53,548 nt of DNA from Flavobacteriales bacterium (GTDB lineage Bacteria > Bacteroidota > Bacteroidia > Flavobacteriales_C > GCA-002722245): positions 16,886-70,433 of the forward strand of contig PBEC01000003.1 of the NCBI GenBank assembly GCA_002717515.1, written 5' to 3'. Position numbers and translations under genes: made by a program. Under the pieces are notes generated by a model, which did no database searches, was not told the DNA's origin, and saw nothing but the letters and a program-made list of their open reading frames with translations. Of this stretch, positions 7,270-16,551 are shown piece after piece (within the stretch, counting starts at the first letter, position 1; each line of letters starts with the position of its first letter).

Positions 7270-7443
7270 TTAACTTTTTGATAAACCTGAATTAAAACAT
7301 AAAAAATACGCTATTAAAGCCGGTTTAACGTGAAAAATATTTGATTAAACAGGAGTTCAATTGATATGTTTTAAATACAATTTTTAGTTCGTTGATTTTT
7401 TAAATCAATTGAGTTGAAATAAAAAACAAAATTCTTTGTCAGC

Positions 7444-7477
7444 TTTGTGGACTAAAGGTCTAAATATCATATCTTTG
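7444..7477 (+). promoter_or_regulatory. Candidate lysC promoter
   Basis: TTTG at 7444-7447 and TATCTTTG at 7470-7477 fit the Bacteroidota -33/-7 pattern (TTTG and TAnnTTTG), though the 22-nt spacing is slightly long. It lies 28 nt before the lysC ATG. Confidence 0.45.
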
Positions 7478-7504
7478 TCGTCATATTTAATCAAAATTTC
7501 TGAA

Positions 7505-8821
7505 ATGAAAGTATTAAAGTTTGGAGGTACATCCGTTGGTTCTGCTGAGCGTATGAGAGGTGTTGCTGATATCGTTGTTAATGACGAACCAAAAATAGTT
7601 GTTTTATCAGCAATGTCTGGAACAACCAACAGTCTTGTTGCAATTGGTGAGAAATTATATGCTGACGATAAGGAAGGAGCGAAAAAAGCGATTAGTGATT
7701 TAGAATATAAGTATTTTGAAACTGTAAAAGAGCTGTATAAGGCTGATCAATATCAGGAAAAAGCAAATGCAATTATCAATGAGCATTTTGATTTTATGAA
7801 GTCATTTGTGGTTAATGTATTTAATCTTTTTCAGGAGCGAGCTTTGCTTGCTCAGGGAGAGCTTTTAAGTACTAAAATGTTTCATTTGTTTCTTGAAGAA
7901 AATGGGGTGGAAAGTGCGCTTTTACCGGCTTTGGATTTTATGCGTATAAACCGAGATGAAGAACCTGATATGGATTACATTCGAGATCATGCAGAAATTG
8001 AGTTAAAAAAACGACCGGGAATAAACCTATTCATTACTCAGGGTTACATTTGTCGAAATTCTTATGGAGAAATTGACAATTTGAAAAGAGGAGGTTCTGA
8101 CTACACTGCGTCAATTGTAGGTAATGCTGTTAATGCATCAGAAATCCAGATATGGACTGACATTGATGGAATGCACAATAACGACCCAAGGGTTGTTGAT
8201 AAAACTAAGCCTGTTGCTAAATTATCTTTTGATGAAGCTGCCGAGCTTGCATACTTTGGTGCGAAAATTTTGCATCCTCAATCTATTCGGCCTGCTGCTC
8301 AGTTGGGAATACCGGTTAAGCTTTTGAATACGATGGACCCAAAGGCAAAAGGCACTACTATTTCCAATGAAACAGGAGAAGGTTTTGTTAAGGCGATTGC
8401 TGCAAAAGAGGGTATAACTGCAATTAAAATAAAATCTGCTCGAATGTTGCTTGCTTATGGTTTCTTAAGAAGTGTGTTTGAGGTTTTCGAACGATACAAA
8501 ACTCCAATCGATATGATTACAACTTCGGAGGTAGCGGTTTCTTTAACTATTGATGATACATCCAACCTCGACAAAATAACTCAGGAGCTCGAAGCTTTTG
8601 GTTTAGTAGAAGTGGATACGGATCAGTCTATTGTGTGTATTGTTGGTAACATGGTGAGTGAAACTGAAGGGGCTGCAATCAAAATATTCGAGGCACTTAA
8701 AAACGTTCCCATTCGAATGATCTCCTATGGAGGTTCGAGGCATAATATTTCAGTTGTTGTTGATGCACAGTATAAACAAAAGGCTCTTCAATCTCTCAAC
8801 AGCGGACTATTTACGTTTTAA
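7505..8821 (+). CDS. lysC: Aspartate kinase (monofunctional)
   Basis: Phosphorylates L-aspartate with ATP, the first step to lysine, diaminopimelate, threonine and methionine; cytosolic. The 438-residue protein starts MKVLKFGGTSVGS, the kinase nucleotide loop. RGGSDYTAS and TDIDGMHNNDPRVV are the other aspartokinase signatures. The region after about residue 300 holds two ACT domains that would carry lysine or threonine feedback control. No homoserine dehydrogenase is fused, unlike ThrA. I chose ATG 7505 because the residues before it (MSALWTKGL..) do not belong to the family. The next gene is lysA, which fits lysine/peptidoglycan supply. Confidence 0.95.
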   Translation: MKVLKFGGTSVGSAERMRGVADIVVNDEPKIVVLSAMSGTTNSLVAIGEKLYADDKEGAKKAISDLEYKYFETVKELYKADQYQEKANAIINEHFDFMKSFVVNVFNLFQERALLAQGELLSTKMFHLFLEENGVESALLPALDFMRINRDEEPDMDYIRDHAEIELKKRPGINLFITQGYICRNSYGEIDNLKRGGSDYTASIVGNAVNASEIQIWTDIDGMHNNDPRVVDKTKPVAKLSFDEAAELAYFGAKILHPQSIRPAAQLGIPVKLLNTMDPKAKGTTISNETGEGFVKAIAAKEGITAIKIKSARMLLAYGFLRSVFEVFERYKTPIDMITTSEVAVSLTIDDTSNLDKITQELEAFGLVEVDTDQSIVCIVGNMVSETEGAAIKIFEALKNVPIRMISYGGSRHNISVVVDAQYKQKALQSLNSGLFTF

Positions 8822-8843
8822 AATATAGAGTTTAAATCTTAGT

Positions 8844-8873
8844 AAATGTCCTGCTTTTATCGGCAGGACATTT
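8844..8873 (+). terminator. Hairpin between lysC and lysA
   Basis: AAATGTCCTGC (8844-8854) pairs perfectly with GCAGGACATTT (8863-8873); loop TTTTATCG. The following GTTTATTATT is T-rich but broken, so it may be a partial terminator or processing site setting the lysC/lysA ratio. Confidence 0.6.
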
Positions 8874-8892
8874 GTTTATTATTCAATTTGAA

Positions 8893-10038
8893 ATGAACAA
8901 GGAATTAATACATCAGTTTGAATCTTTACCTACGCCATTTTACTTTTACGATATGGATTTTCTAACAAAAACGTTAGATGCAGCTAAAGGTGAAGCGGAA
9001 AAGTATGGTTTTCATTTGCATTATGCAGTAAAGGCAAATTTTAATGCGCCCATTTTAAACCTTATTGCTGATAAAGGCTTTGGTGCAGATTGCGTCAGTG
9101 GAAGAGAAGTAGAGGTCGCTGTAGAAAATGGTTTCAAGCCGTCTGAGGTCGTTTTTGCTGGAGTAGGTAAAAGTGACTCTGAAATTAACTCTGCTCTTGA
9201 TCTGAATATTTTTTGCTTCAATTGTGAAAGTATAATGGAGATTGAGGTAATTAATGAATTGGCTAAAGCAAAGGGTAAAACAGCTCAAATAGCATTAAGA
9301 ATAAATCCTAATGTAAATGCCAATACGCACAAATACATTACTACAGGTTTGTCGGAAAATAAGTTTGGTATTAATATGTGGGAGCTTGACGATGTTCTAT
9401 CTACGCTTCAAAAATCAGAAAATATTGAACTTATTGGATTGCATTTTCACATTGGATCCCAAATAACGGATTTAACTTCCTTTAAAAATCTAACGTCAAA
9501 AATTAATAAAATTCAAGAGTGGTTTTATTCTCGACAGATTATCGTCAAAGTAATAAATGCAGGCGGTGGCTTAGGTATTGATTATCACAATCCAAATGGT
9601 CAAATCCCCGACTTTGCTGAGTATTTTAGAATTTTTAACGAGTTTTTAGAATTGAGATCTGGACAAGAAGTCCATTTTGAACTGGGTCGATCGCTTGTTG
9701 GTCAATGCGGGTCATTAATTTCGAGAGTTTTATACATCAAGAATGGGCTTAAAAAGAATTTTGCCATTCTTGATGCGGGTATGACGGAGTTAATTCGCCC
9801 AATGCTTTATAATGCGCATCACGAAATTGAAAATTTGTCGTCAACATCCGGTGAACGGATTAAATACGATATAGTTGGTCCTATATGTGAAAGTACAGAT
9901 TGTTTTGCGAAAGATTTAGAGTTATCGGAAACAAAAAGAGGTGATTTGTTTCAAATAAAGTCTGCCGGTGGTTATGGAGAGGTTATGGCATCAGATTATA
10001 ATTTGAAAACACTTCATCCTGCTCAATATTCCAAATAA
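8893..10038 (+). CDS. lysA: Diaminopimelate decarboxylase
   Basis: Converts meso-diaminopimelate to L-lysine and CO2 using PLP; last step of lysine synthesis, cytosolic. The protein has 381 residues. The PLP-binding lysine is Lys47 in HYAVKANFNAP. HFHIGSQ, NAGGGLGIDYH and FELGRSLVG follow in the usual order of a fold-III decarboxylase, and PICESTDCFAKD supplies the active-site cysteine from the partner subunit. SAGGYGEVMASDYN is the C-terminal signature. ATG 8893 was chosen over an upstream start because family members begin close to the TPFYFYD motif. It follows lysC by 71 nt with a hairpin between. Confidence 0.95.
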   Translation: MNKELIHQFESLPTPFYFYDMDFLTKTLDAAKGEAEKYGFHLHYAVKANFNAPILNLIADKGFGADCVSGREVEVAVENGFKPSEVVFAGVGKSDSEINSALDLNIFCFNCESIMEIEVINELAKAKGKTAQIALRINPNVNANTHKYITTGLSENKFGINMWELDDVLSTLQKSENIELIGLHFHIGSQITDLTSFKNLTSKINKIQEWFYSRQIIVKVINAGGGLGIDYHNPNGQIPDFAEYFRIFNEFLELRSGQEVHFELGRSLVGQCGSLISRVLYIKNGLKKNFAILDAGMTELIRPMLYNAHHEIENLSSTSGERIKYDIVGPICESTDCFAKDLELSETKRGDLFQIKSAGGYGEVMASDYNLKTLHPAQYSK

Positions 10039-10080
10039 CTTAGTGAAACTGCACTGGCTTTTAATGGATGTTTTGTACTC

Positions 10081-10701
10081 CTAAATATAACTTTGAGCTT
10101 TCTCCCAATCGGCTCCTTTTTCTATTTTTGGCTCAAGTACTTGGTAATGAATATCATGTTTTATTGGTTTAAAAAAGTTAACAATGTTTCTACTTTTTGA
10201 TCGCCAATAGGCCTGATCTGTATCAAATGATAATTTTATGTCGTTATCTTTTTTATTATCGTAAATTATGTAGGATACATATGAGTAATTTTCAGATTTA
10301 GTTAATTGACTTGTTACTTTTAGATGTTGGAAATCAATTTGGAAAAGCTTGTTGTCGAAAGTTTTTATGGTTAATACTTGATCACCTTTTTTGTAGCTCA
10401 AAGATTTTACATTGTATGAACTGCCTGTTTTTATCATTTTATAAAGACTAAATAAAAGTCCTGATAAAACGATTATTACGAATACAATTTCCTTGTTAAC
10501 CCAAATAAATTTAATTATCGTAAAAAATCCTCCTTCAGGCTCTTGATTAGTGTGGCGATAAGGACTAATTGATGTGGCACCTAAAAAAAGGTAAATTAAT
10601 GTTGCGGACAAAATGAACAGTAACCACCTGTAAAAAAAGAGAAGCCATTTACTTCCTTTTAATCTATTATGTCTTTTAATGTCTCCTTTTAAGGTTGCCA
10701 T
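10081..10701 (-). CDS. Two-helix membrane protein, unrecognised
   Basis: A 206-residue protein. The N-terminus is basic (KGDIKRHNRLKGSK), followed by helix 1 (about 19-42) and helix 2 (about 70-90). The remaining 115 residues look like a cytosolic beta domain (VLTIKTFDNKLFQIDF, LSFDTDQAYWRS) and end with a charged helix. This is reminiscent of PH-like membrane proteins, but I cannot assign a family. It lies downstream of the DUF5723 gene on the same strand with a 26-nt gap, so it may be the last gene of that operon. It converges with lysA. Confidence 0.6.
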   Translation of the reverse strand: MATLKGDIKRHNRLKGSKWLLFFYRWLLFILSATLIYLFLGATSISPYRHTNQEPEGGFFTIIKFIWVNKEIVFVIIVLSGLLFSLYKMIKTGSSYNVKSLSYKKGDQVLTIKTFDNKLFQIDFQHLKVTSQLTKSENYSYVSYIIYDNKKDNDIKLSFDTDQAYWRSKSRNIVNFFKPIKHDIHYQVLEPKIEKGADWEKAQSYI

Positions 10702-10727
10702 ACTGCTTTAAAAAATATTAGTCTTGT

Positions 10728-11942
10728 TTAAAATTTTAAACGAACACCGGCATATGCATCTAGAGAGGTCGCTGAATCTGGAATGATTGCTCCGAGTATA
10801 TTATTGGTTCCAATTTGAATTTTTAGTGCGTCAATTATTTTTATATCTGTGTTAAGTCCAGCTCGTAATCCGCTGTAGCCGCCATATGCAATAGTAGCTC
10901 CTGGGTTAAATAGTGGTAAATTAAAGTTTAATCCCGTCCTGATGTAAGGGGTATAGTTTGCAAATAATTTGTGGTTGACTAATACATCAAATAAAATTAG
11001 TTCTAAATTTTTTCTGTAATATACTGTAATGTCCACGGGCACTGTTCTAAATTCATTTTTCTTTTCTGAATTCAAAAGACTGTCAATAGAACCCAACTCG
11101 CTCCAAACGGAGTCGGCTAATTGAAAAATATCACCAATTTCAATCCCTTCAAAATTAAACGTTGTGTCCAGTTGGGCTGAGGAAGAATTTTGCCAAAAAA
11201 TACCGCCCATGTTTTCTGCAGAAATCAATAGTTTAGAGTTTTCGGTTTGTCGAGAATAAAACAAATCGATTTTTGCCCCAAAACCTTTGGCTAAACTTGT
11301 GCTGAGAGTATCTGAAACAGCTATAGAACTTTCGGAAAGGTTAAATTCCAGGTAATCCCCGTTTTCCTCAGTAAAAAGAGAGGCTTGAGCAAAATTAATG
11401 TCACTAAAATTATGACCTACGAGCAAACCTATATCGGACCAAAAACTTGATGTTACATTTCCATTTATAAAGGATTGTCCAACTGAAAGTTCGAGATAGG
11501 AGTAGGACAAAGATTCAAAGCTTGTTTTGTTTAGGTTTAAAGTTTCATTTGCAAAAGGTTTATTTCCATAAAAGGTTAGGTCAAATAAATCTTTTGGGAA
11601 TTTTAAATTGGCTTCCCGATTTGTTCCAAATCCGAAACCAATTAAATTCTTCTTATCTGCATTTTTATTTTCTTTCGCAAGCAATAAGTTAGCGTTCAGT
11701 AAAAAACCTCCGCCAAAATAGTTGTTCGCTTTTATTTTATTCGACACTGAGTTCTTTAAGTCATTATCAATATAATCGGGAAAAATAAATTTGTTCATGA
11801 ATTTTTGGGGGATGCTTGTAGAAGCAACACCACCAATACTATTTATTATGATTTGATCGGATGAATCCGGAAAAAGAAAATTGTTCTGAGCAGATGCTGA
11901 GAAGAATAAAAAAATGGAAACTATACTTAAGATCTTTTTCAT
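10728..11942 (-). CDS. DUF5723-like outer-membrane protein
   Basis: A 404-residue exported protein. The signal peptide is MKKILSIVSIFLFFSASAQ. The mature part has many alternating short strands with glycines (GGGFLLNANLLLAKENK, LIGFGFGTNREANLKFP, and a last strand TSLDAYAGVRLKF), like a beta barrel. It matches the DUF5723 pattern in length and in the repeated asparagine- and glycine-rich strands. I chose ATG 11942 because residues before it (MVILHTNSQINS) lie in the preceding gene's end and lack signal character. It starts 4 nt after the upstream lipoprotein gene ends, so the pair are co-transcribed. Confidence 0.7.
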   Translation of the reverse strand: MKKILSIVSIFLFFSASAQNNFLFPDSSDQIIINSIGGVASTSIPQKFMNKFIFPDYIDNDLKNSVSNKIKANNYFGGGFLLNANLLLAKENKNADKKNLIGFGFGTNREANLKFPKDLFDLTFYGNKPFANETLNLNKTSFESLSYSYLELSVGQSFINGNVTSSFWSDIGLLVGHNFSDINFAQASLFTEENGDYLEFNLSESSIAVSDTLSTSLAKGFGAKIDLFYSRQTENSKLLISAENMGGIFWQNSSSAQLDTTFNFEGIEIGDIFQLADSVWSELGSIDSLLNSEKKNEFRTVPVDITVYYRKNLELILFDVLVNHKLFANYTPYIRTGLNFNLPLFNPGATIAYGGYSGLRAGLNTDIKIIDALKIQIGTNNILGAIIPDSATSLDAYAGVRLKF

Positions 11943-11946
11943 TGAA

Positions 11947-14109
11947 TTAATTTGAGAATTGGTATGTAAAATCACCAACCAGTTTTACATCAAATGAATA
12001 GTGGTTGTATATCTTATAGAATTCTTGTGAGGGGTTTAGTAAGTCAAATGTGTGAAATCCTGCGACAACATATATTTTGGTAGCCAACTTGATAACGTCC
12101 ATTTTTTCTTTTGGGATTTCAAAGTTAATTACAGTTCTTGTTGATGAGCTAACTTGACCTGTTCCATTTACTTGGCCTCTTGCAATTGTTTTATTACTCC
12201 AAAGCGAGTCAACAATTAATTCGGTGTCGTCCAGAAAATAAATAGAAGTTATTGCGTCAAGAGGAAAGCCGTTATCCACCAACAATTTGAATTTGCCACT
12301 TTCAACTTCATTTCCTGTTTCGTTTGTTAAATTAAAATCAAGAGTGTCAACGAGTACTAAGGTGTCGGCAATAAGTGATAATGGAATTTCCATGTTAAAA
12401 CTAGCCCTGATGTCGTCCTCGTAGTGAATAAAATTTGGAGGGTTGTCCGGATCTAAAATTTCCGAAATTGCAGGTTGGGATTCTCCATAATTTAACTCAA
12501 CTTCTAAATCGTATTCCAGTATGTTTGGGAAATTTTCAACAAAAGCATCTATATTTGAGTTTGTTGTTGTAAGTAGTTTAGTAGAATGGCTGTGTGTCGT
12601 TCTGTTGTTTTCTCCATTGTAAGAAGCTGCATTAATTTGCATCAACTCGTTTCCTGAATTAAAACTTAGGTCGACCCTGTTGCTGTTGTTATTATTTATT
12701 CCGCTTATTCGGGTAAATCTTGCCTCTGCTGATGCTCCAATTCCGTTGTCGATTTCAATTTCAAAGTTTACATCTTCCAAATTGATTTCACCCGATTTAA
12801 TCTTGTTGAATAAATTAAAGTTAATACTTGATGGGCCAGCATTCACTTTTTTATTTCTTAAATAGCCTCTTGCAAATGCCGGTTTCAGGTCTTTTACTTG
12901 TGCTTGAACAAAAACCGTGTCGTCAATGGAAAGAGTTTTTTTCAAACCGGTATATTGAATTTTTGCGGTAAGGTGAGTTACGTATGTGTTTATCGTATCG
13001 TCAGATAGAGCAAAAGCGTCATCACCCGGGGTTAAGTAACCGTTTCCATTAAAATCAAAATGGTAACCATTTAAAGGATAAGTTTTTGATAGGGTTGAAA
13101 GACCGTTAGGAGGAGCCGGAGGCAAAATGGTATCTATTTTAAAAGATAGTCCCGTTATTGGGTGAACTACATTTGATACTTCATAAGTTAAGTAGATTGA
13201 ATCTTCTAAACTTGAGTGTATTTGAAAATAGATTTCTCCTTCACGGATGGATGCGTCTTTGAAATCAACATCTACGTTATTTCCAAATGGAATTACCCGA
13301 GTCTCGTCAATAACATTTTGATCGGGCCATATAGCTGTAGCCTGCCTCGGTTTTAAATTTCTAACAATCACTTGAGCAACTATTGCTTCATTGGTGTCTA
13401 CTTCAATTGAGCCTCCAGGGATTGCCACCGTTATTTGATCCAGAAATGCTTCAAGTTCTGATTTGACGGTATCGTCTGTTAAAATGAAACTTTCACTGGT
13501 TTGAGCTTCTGCAGGTATAAGAGTAAAGAAATGGTCGATGAGCTGGGCCCCGCCTGGTTGAGGCTTATTGCTTAATTCAAAATTAACATTTTTAATTTCA
13601 AAAGGTGTTTCGTTAATGAGAACTATTTCGGCAATACCGCTGTCCAGAATTAGTTCATCAAACAAATCAGACATTGATATATCGATTATTCTTCCATCAA
13701 CTTGTGTTTCTGTTTCACCAAAAACATTATTTATGGTGCCTCCATGATTTGCAAGAATGAAAGGTCCAAGAAATCCGCCAACTGATTGGGCTATTTCTCC
13801 CATTGTTATTCTGTATTCAATGGTGTCACTGGGAAGCTCAAGTGTTTGCAAACTTGCTCCAACCTCAAATGTAGAGTCCGGAATTTCTACAAAGCTGTCG
13901 GTATTTACCGAAAACAAGTCCGAAGAATAAACCAGTTTTAATGAGCTGTCGGGATTGGTAATGATATAATCAGATTTTAAAAGGTCCGATACCATTAGTT
14001 TTGATTTAACTATTGGTGCCAACATCTCTGTATCCCAGGTTGTTTTTCTATCTTTCACGCAAGAGGCTGCAAACAGAAAAACTAAAAGTAGGCAAGTTAG
14101 GTTTTTCAT
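11947..14109 (-). CDS. Large lipoprotein, unrecognised
   Basis: A 720-residue lipoprotein with lipobox FAASC (Cys about residue 17). The mature sequence begins VKDRKTTWDTEMLAPIVKS, a start common to a set of Bacteroidota surface lipoproteins that pair with a barrel gene. The rest is a long series of beta-rich modules without visible enzyme motifs. Two segments (about 270-330 and 570-640) look alike in hydrophobic pattern but no exact repeat is visible. The next gene downstream on the same strand, 4 nt away, encodes the DUF5723 barrel; the pair probably forms one outer-membrane assembly. ATG 14109 is preferred over 14118. Confidence 0.7.
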   Translation of the reverse strand: MKNLTCLLLVFLFAASCVKDRKTTWDTEMLAPIVKSKLMVSDLLKSDYIITNPDSSLKLVYSSDLFSVNTDSFVEIPDSTFEVGASLQTLELPSDTIEYRITMGEIAQSVGGFLGPFILANHGGTINNVFGETETQVDGRIIDISMSDLFDELILDSGIAEIVLINETPFEIKNVNFELSNKPQPGGAQLIDHFFTLIPAEAQTSESFILTDDTVKSELEAFLDQITVAIPGGSIEVDTNEAIVAQVIVRNLKPRQATAIWPDQNVIDETRVIPFGNNVDVDFKDASIREGEIYFQIHSSLEDSIYLTYEVSNVVHPITGLSFKIDTILPPAPPNGLSTLSKTYPLNGYHFDFNGNGYLTPGDDAFALSDDTINTYVTHLTAKIQYTGLKKTLSIDDTVFVQAQVKDLKPAFARGYLRNKKVNAGPSSINFNLFNKIKSGEINLEDVNFEIEIDNGIGASAEARFTRISGINNNNSNRVDLSFNSGNELMQINAASYNGENNRTTHSHSTKLLTTTNSNIDAFVENFPNILEYDLEVELNYGESQPAISEILDPDNPPNFIHYEDDIRASFNMEIPLSLIADTLVLVDTLDFNLTNETGNEVESGKFKLLVDNGFPLDAITSIYFLDDTELIVDSLWSNKTIARGQVNGTGQVSSSTRTVINFEIPKEKMDVIKLATKIYVVAGFHTFDLLNPSQEFYKIYNHYSFDVKLVGDFTYQFSN

Positions 14110-14183
14110 AGGGTGCAAATTTAATCTTTATAGCTAAATAAGTAAAGTCAAAACGTAAGCTTGAGTATGGAGTTGCCAAAAAC

Positions 14184-14213
14184 TTTGATTCAATAATTAA
14201 TAATTTACCTTTG
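14184..14213 (+). promoter_or_regulatory. Promoter-like boxes directly before cvfB
   Basis: TTTG at 14184-14187 and TACCTTTG at 14206-14213, 18 nt apart, match the Bacteroidota consensus. The -7 box ends only 4 nt before the ATG, so a start site at the usual distance would fall on or next to the first codon. Confidence 0.55.
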
Positions 14214-14217
14214 TAGT

Positions 14218-15057
14218 ATGAATAACTTGGATATCGGTCGAATTAATACTTTAACTGCTGCACGTCAAGAACCTCAGGGGTTTTATTTGAGAGGAGAAGA
14301 TCCATTTGATCAAGTTTTATTGCCTAATGCATATGTCCCCAAGGATTTTAAAGTTGGTGACGAGATTGATGTGTTTGTTTATTTGGATAACGAGGAGCGT
14401 ATTACAGCTACAACCTTAGTTCCTCATATTCATTTAAATGATTTTGCTGCATTAACGGTTGCTCAGGTGAATAGGATGGGAGCATTTTTAGATATGGGAA
14501 TTGTAAAGCAACTGCTTGTTCCTTACAAGGAGCAGGCGATTCCTATGGAAGAAGGTAAAAGTTATGTTGTGTACATGTATCTGGATGAAAAAACTAAACG
14601 GCTTGTCGGGACATCGAAGTTTAATCGATATTTAAATATTGATGAATGTAATCTGGAAAAAGGAGAAGAGGTTGATTTAATGATTTTACACTCTTCAAGT
14701 TTGGGAACCAACGTTATTATAAATAAGAAACATAGAGGTCTTATTTTTAAAAGTGATGTAAATCAACCTTTAAAACTAGGGCAAAAGATCAAAGGTTTTG
14801 TAAAGGTAATACGTGACGACGGTAAGATTGATGTAATCTTACAAAAAGAGGGCGTTGCCAGTTTTGAGCCCAATGCGGAAAAAGTTTTAGAAATACTTAG
14901 AAGAAGTGATGGCTTTTTAGGTCTCCACGATAAAAGTGACCCTCAAGAAATATCTAAGCGTCTTTTAATGAGTAAAAAGTCTTTTAAAAGGGCAATAGGT
15001 AATTTGTATCGAGATCAGAAAATTAAAATTGAAAAAGATGGTATTCGTTTAGTTTAA
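14218..15057 (+). CDS. CvfB-like S1 RNA-binding protein
   Basis: A 279-residue cytosolic protein of the CvfB/YitL family. It has an N-terminal domain (about 1-65), two S1-like OB domains (about 70-140 and 145-210; GQKIKGFVKVIRDDGKIDV is typical), and a C-terminal winged helix of about 60 residues that contains SKKSFKRAIGNLYRDQKI. In Gram-positive bacteria CvfB affects virulence gene expression by binding RNA; the role in Bacteroidota is not known. Length is standard. Its last 9 nt overlap the convergent aminotransferase gene. Confidence 0.85.
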   Translation: MNNLDIGRINTLTAARQEPQGFYLRGEDPFDQVLLPNAYVPKDFKVGDEIDVFVYLDNEERITATTLVPHIHLNDFAALTVAQVNRMGAFLDMGIVKQLLVPYKEQAIPMEEGKSYVVYMYLDEKTKRLVGTSKFNRYLNIDECNLEKGEEVDLMILHSSSLGTNVIINKKHRGLIFKSDVNQPLKLGQKIKGFVKVIRDDGKIDVILQKEGVASFEPNAEKVLEILRRSDGFLGLHDKSDPQEISKRLLMSKKSFKRAIGNLYRDQKIKIEKDGIRLV

Positions 15058-16254
15058 GCGATCTAATGCTTTTTTTAATCGTCCGATGGCTTCTTTTAAA
15101 ACGTCTTCAGATGTTGCGTATGAAATCCTAATGCAATTTGGAGAACCGAAGGCCTCACCTGGAACCACGGCCAATAACTCTTTGTTTAGAATGTACATAC
15201 AAAGTTCCTTTGCGTTTTGAATGGTTTGCCCGTTGTAAGATTTTCCAAAATATGAACTTACATCAGGGAAAAAATAAAATGCAGCCTCTGGAAAATTTAC
15301 TTTCAATCCCTGAATCTCTTTGAGCATACTGTGGACTAAGTTTCTTCTCTTTTCGAAGGCTTCTACCATATAGCCTACTAGTTCTTTACCGTTTTCTACA
15401 GCTGTAATAGTAGCTCTTTGTGCTATAGCGTTTGCACCAGATGTAAATTGACCCTGTATTTTTGAACATGCATCGCAAATCCATTGAGGTGCTCCGATGT
15501 AACCAATTCTGTATCCTGTCATTGCAAAACCTTTGGCAATACCATTTACTGTAATTGTTCTTGACCATATTTCTTTTGATAATGACGCAATACTTGTATG
15601 CGGTTCTCCTGTGAAATTAATGTATTCATATATTTCATCGGCTAAAATAAAAATCCCTTCTTTGGACAAAATAACCTTGGATAATTCTCTTAGTTCATTT
15701 TCCGAATACACTGAGCCAGAGGGATTGCAGGGTGATGAATAAACAATAATTTTAGATTTTTCTGATATCGATTCTTTAAGTTGAGAAGGGGTGATTTTAA
15801 AATCAGACTCGATCGATGTTGGAATTTCAACAGGGATACCACCTGCTAATTTAATTTGTTCAACATAGGAAACCCAGTAAGGTGTTGGTAGTAAAACTTC
15901 ATCTCCTGGGTTGATTAGTGAGAGCATTACATTTGCGAGGGATTGTTTAGCGCCCGTAGATACAACAATTTCTGAATCTCTGTAAATAATATTGTTTTCC
16001 TTTTTGAATTTATCGGCAATTGCTTTCTTTAAGTCTTGAAAGCCTGCGATGGGGGGATATTTTGAGAAATTTTCCTGAACGGCATTTATCGCAGAGTTTT
16101 TAATAATATCGGGAGTGTTAAAATCAGGTTCGCCCAAGCTTAAGCTAATTACGTCAAATCCTTTAGATTTTAAATCGCGACTTTTTGCATTCATTTCAAT
16201 AGTCGCCGACACCTGCATTTTTAAAATTCTTTCAGATAAATGTTTTTCACTCAT
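15049..16254 (-). CDS. Class I aminotransferase (aspartate aminotransferase type)
   Basis: A PLP-dependent transaminase of 401 residues, most like the I-gamma aspartate aminotransferases, converting aspartate and 2-oxoglutarate to oxaloacetate and glutamate. Signatures: SLSLGEPDFNTPDII near the start, SSPCNPSGSVYS, LADEIYEYINF and NGIAKGFAMTGYRIGY. In the last, the Lys of AKGFAMTG binds PLP; an Arg (CIRISYATS) near the C-terminus binds the substrate carboxylate. The exact substrate range cannot be read from sequence, so prephenate or aromatic acids are possible. Convergent with cvfB, with a 9-nt overlap of the two stop regions. Confidence 0.9.
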   Translation of the reverse strand: MSEKHLSERILKMQVSATIEMNAKSRDLKSKGFDVISLSLGEPDFNTPDIIKNSAINAVQENFSKYPPIAGFQDLKKAIADKFKKENNIIYRDSEIVVSTGAKQSLANVMLSLINPGDEVLLPTPYWVSYVEQIKLAGGIPVEIPTSIESDFKITPSQLKESISEKSKIIVYSSPCNPSGSVYSENELRELSKVILSKEGIFILADEIYEYINFTGEPHTSIASLSKEIWSRTITVNGIAKGFAMTGYRIGYIGAPQWICDACSKIQGQFTSGANAIAQRATITAVENGKELVGYMVEAFEKRRNLVHSMLKEIQGLKVNFPEAAFYFFPDVSSYFGKSYNGQTIQNAKELCMYILNKELLAVVPGEAFGSPNCIRISYATSEDVLKEAIGRLKKALDRLN

Positions 16255-16551
16255 ACTTTAATCGTTTCTACAAATTTAGTCAGATTATTGTAACCAATTA
16301 ATCGGTGACAAAAAGACTCAAAAAATGATGAATATGTGTTTTTGTTCGACAAAACTTAATAAAGGAGCAAACGAATGTTTCTTTTTATGGTTGAACAATA
16401 AGTTATGGATAAATTCAGTTAAAAAAACGTAACCTTTTTTAGGCTCCCTATTCTTACTGAGCTTAACATATATTATGAAATAAATTAAAAAAATCCCGAA
16501 ACTTAATGCATTGAAGCCCGTAATTTAATCCAAACCACAACCACAAAAAAC
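16255..16551. other. Intergenic region upstream of rpoD
   Basis: Divergent leader between the aminotransferase gene and rpoD. I see A/T-rich sequence but no ORF, no strong hairpin and no clear TAnnTTTG box; a GTGTTTTTG at 16336-16344 is the nearest approximation. The last 20 nt before the rpoD ATG are AC-rich. Confidence 0.4.

Noticed and set aside
6931-7504. Lysine riboswitch or other leader upstream of lysC
   Set aside because: No conserved lysine-riboswitch motifs were seen; the region holds the start-less membrane frame and AT-rich DNA.
7405-7629. Minus-strand frame over the lysC start
   Set aside because: Shadow of lysC; composition is not protein-like.
15049-15057. Overlap of cvfB and the convergent aminotransferase as a possible error
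   Set aside because: Both stops are clear and a 9-nt convergent overlap is ordinary.
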